This document shows, piece by piece, positions 63,877-64,000 of a stretch of 64,000 nucleotides of DNA (positions are counted from its first letter, which is position 1; each line of letters starts with the position of its first letter). The stretch lies in contig NZ_BCWY01000026.1 of NCBI RefSeq assembly GCF_001894825.1, positions 53,425-117,424 on the forward strand. The letters are read 5' to 3'. Both the position numbers and the translations under genes were made by a program. The notes below the pieces were generated by a model, which ran no database searches, had not been told where the DNA came from, and was given only the letters and a program-made list of their open reading frames with translations. This stretch comes from Rhodococcus jostii NBRC 16295. Its GTDB lineage: Bacteria; Actinomycetota; Actinomycetes; Mycobacteriales; Mycobacteriaceae.

Positions 63877-64000
63877 TAGGCGCTCTTGAAGAGAGAGTTC
63901 TTCGTCGAGGAAGCCGGCACGACCCCCAGCCGCTGTAGCTCAGCACCGGCACCGGTGACGTCACCGTCAGCTTGGTCGAGTATTTGCAGGCCTTTCTCAA
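63877..64000 (-). CDS. partial gene, C-terminal tail (runs off the window)
   Basis: A minus-strand frame enters from beyond the window and ends at TAG (63879-63877). It encodes GLQILDQADGDVTGAGAELQ followed by RLGVVPASSTKNSLFKSA. Its composition and clean end look like a true protein C-terminus. I cannot identify the family from 40 residues. Confidence 0.45.

Overview
The window is high-GC actinobacterial DNA, most like a Rhodococcus/Nocardia/Gordonia accessory replicon or catabolic island. The codon use, frequent GTG/TTG starts with AGGAG-type ribosome sites, four-base stop/start overlaps (ATGA, GTGA) and the protein families all point that way. Genus is inferred, not proven. No rRNA, tRNA, CRISPR array or replication origin was recognised.

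Layout. (1) 1-2000: a small unknown gene, a decayed metallo-beta-lactamase-fold fragment and an XRE-TetR fusion regulator. (2) 2166-9752, + strand: an NCS1-type permease, aldehyde dehydrogenase, zinc alcohol dehydrogenase, NDP-forming acyl-CoA synthetase and acyl-CoA dehydrogenase. This looks like an uptake-plus-oxidation pathway for an alcohol/aldehyde/acid. (3) 10160-14949: an IS1380-type transposase remnant, then an E1alpha/E1beta/E2 2-oxoacid dehydrogenase operon (- strand) with a divergent TetR regulator. (4) 16398-20407: a three-gene sugar-type ABC importer, facing a PknK-like kinase-ATPase-LuxR regulator (20599-23952). (5) 25363-58642: a large aromatic catabolic region. (6) 59164-64000: a broken IS1182-type transposase, a CynX-type MFS transporter and largely unreadable, probably decayed DNA.

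The catabolic region holds three Rieske oxygenase alpha/beta pairs (27256-28930, 32812-34706, 47704-49643). One has its own Rieske ferredoxin and ferredoxin reductase. It also holds two type I extradiol dioxygenases, an HsaA-type flavin monooxygenase with an FMN reductase, a meta-cleavage hydrolase, a second alpha/beta hydrolase, an oxalocrotonate decarboxylase-like enzyme, two SDR dehydrogenases, an old-yellow-enzyme, and a UbiX/UbiD decarboxylase pair with a split-barrel flavin protein between them. An AAHS aromatic acid importer completes the set. Eleven genes from 39824 down to 30005 look like one transcription unit ending at a strong hairpin (29941-29983). Regulators of the IclR, LuxR-ATPase and LysR types punctuate the modules.

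The most unusual aspect is several C-N hydrolase-type proteins inside the aromatic cluster: a pyroglutamyl-peptidase-like enzyme, a nitrilase-superfamily amidase (broken by a one-base shift in a G run) and an enlarged asparaginase-like protein with a changed active-site motif. A DUF2848 protein of unknown function accompanies them. Together they suggest, by inference only, a route for an amide-, lactam- or nitrogen-containing aromatic compound that I cannot match to a described pathway.
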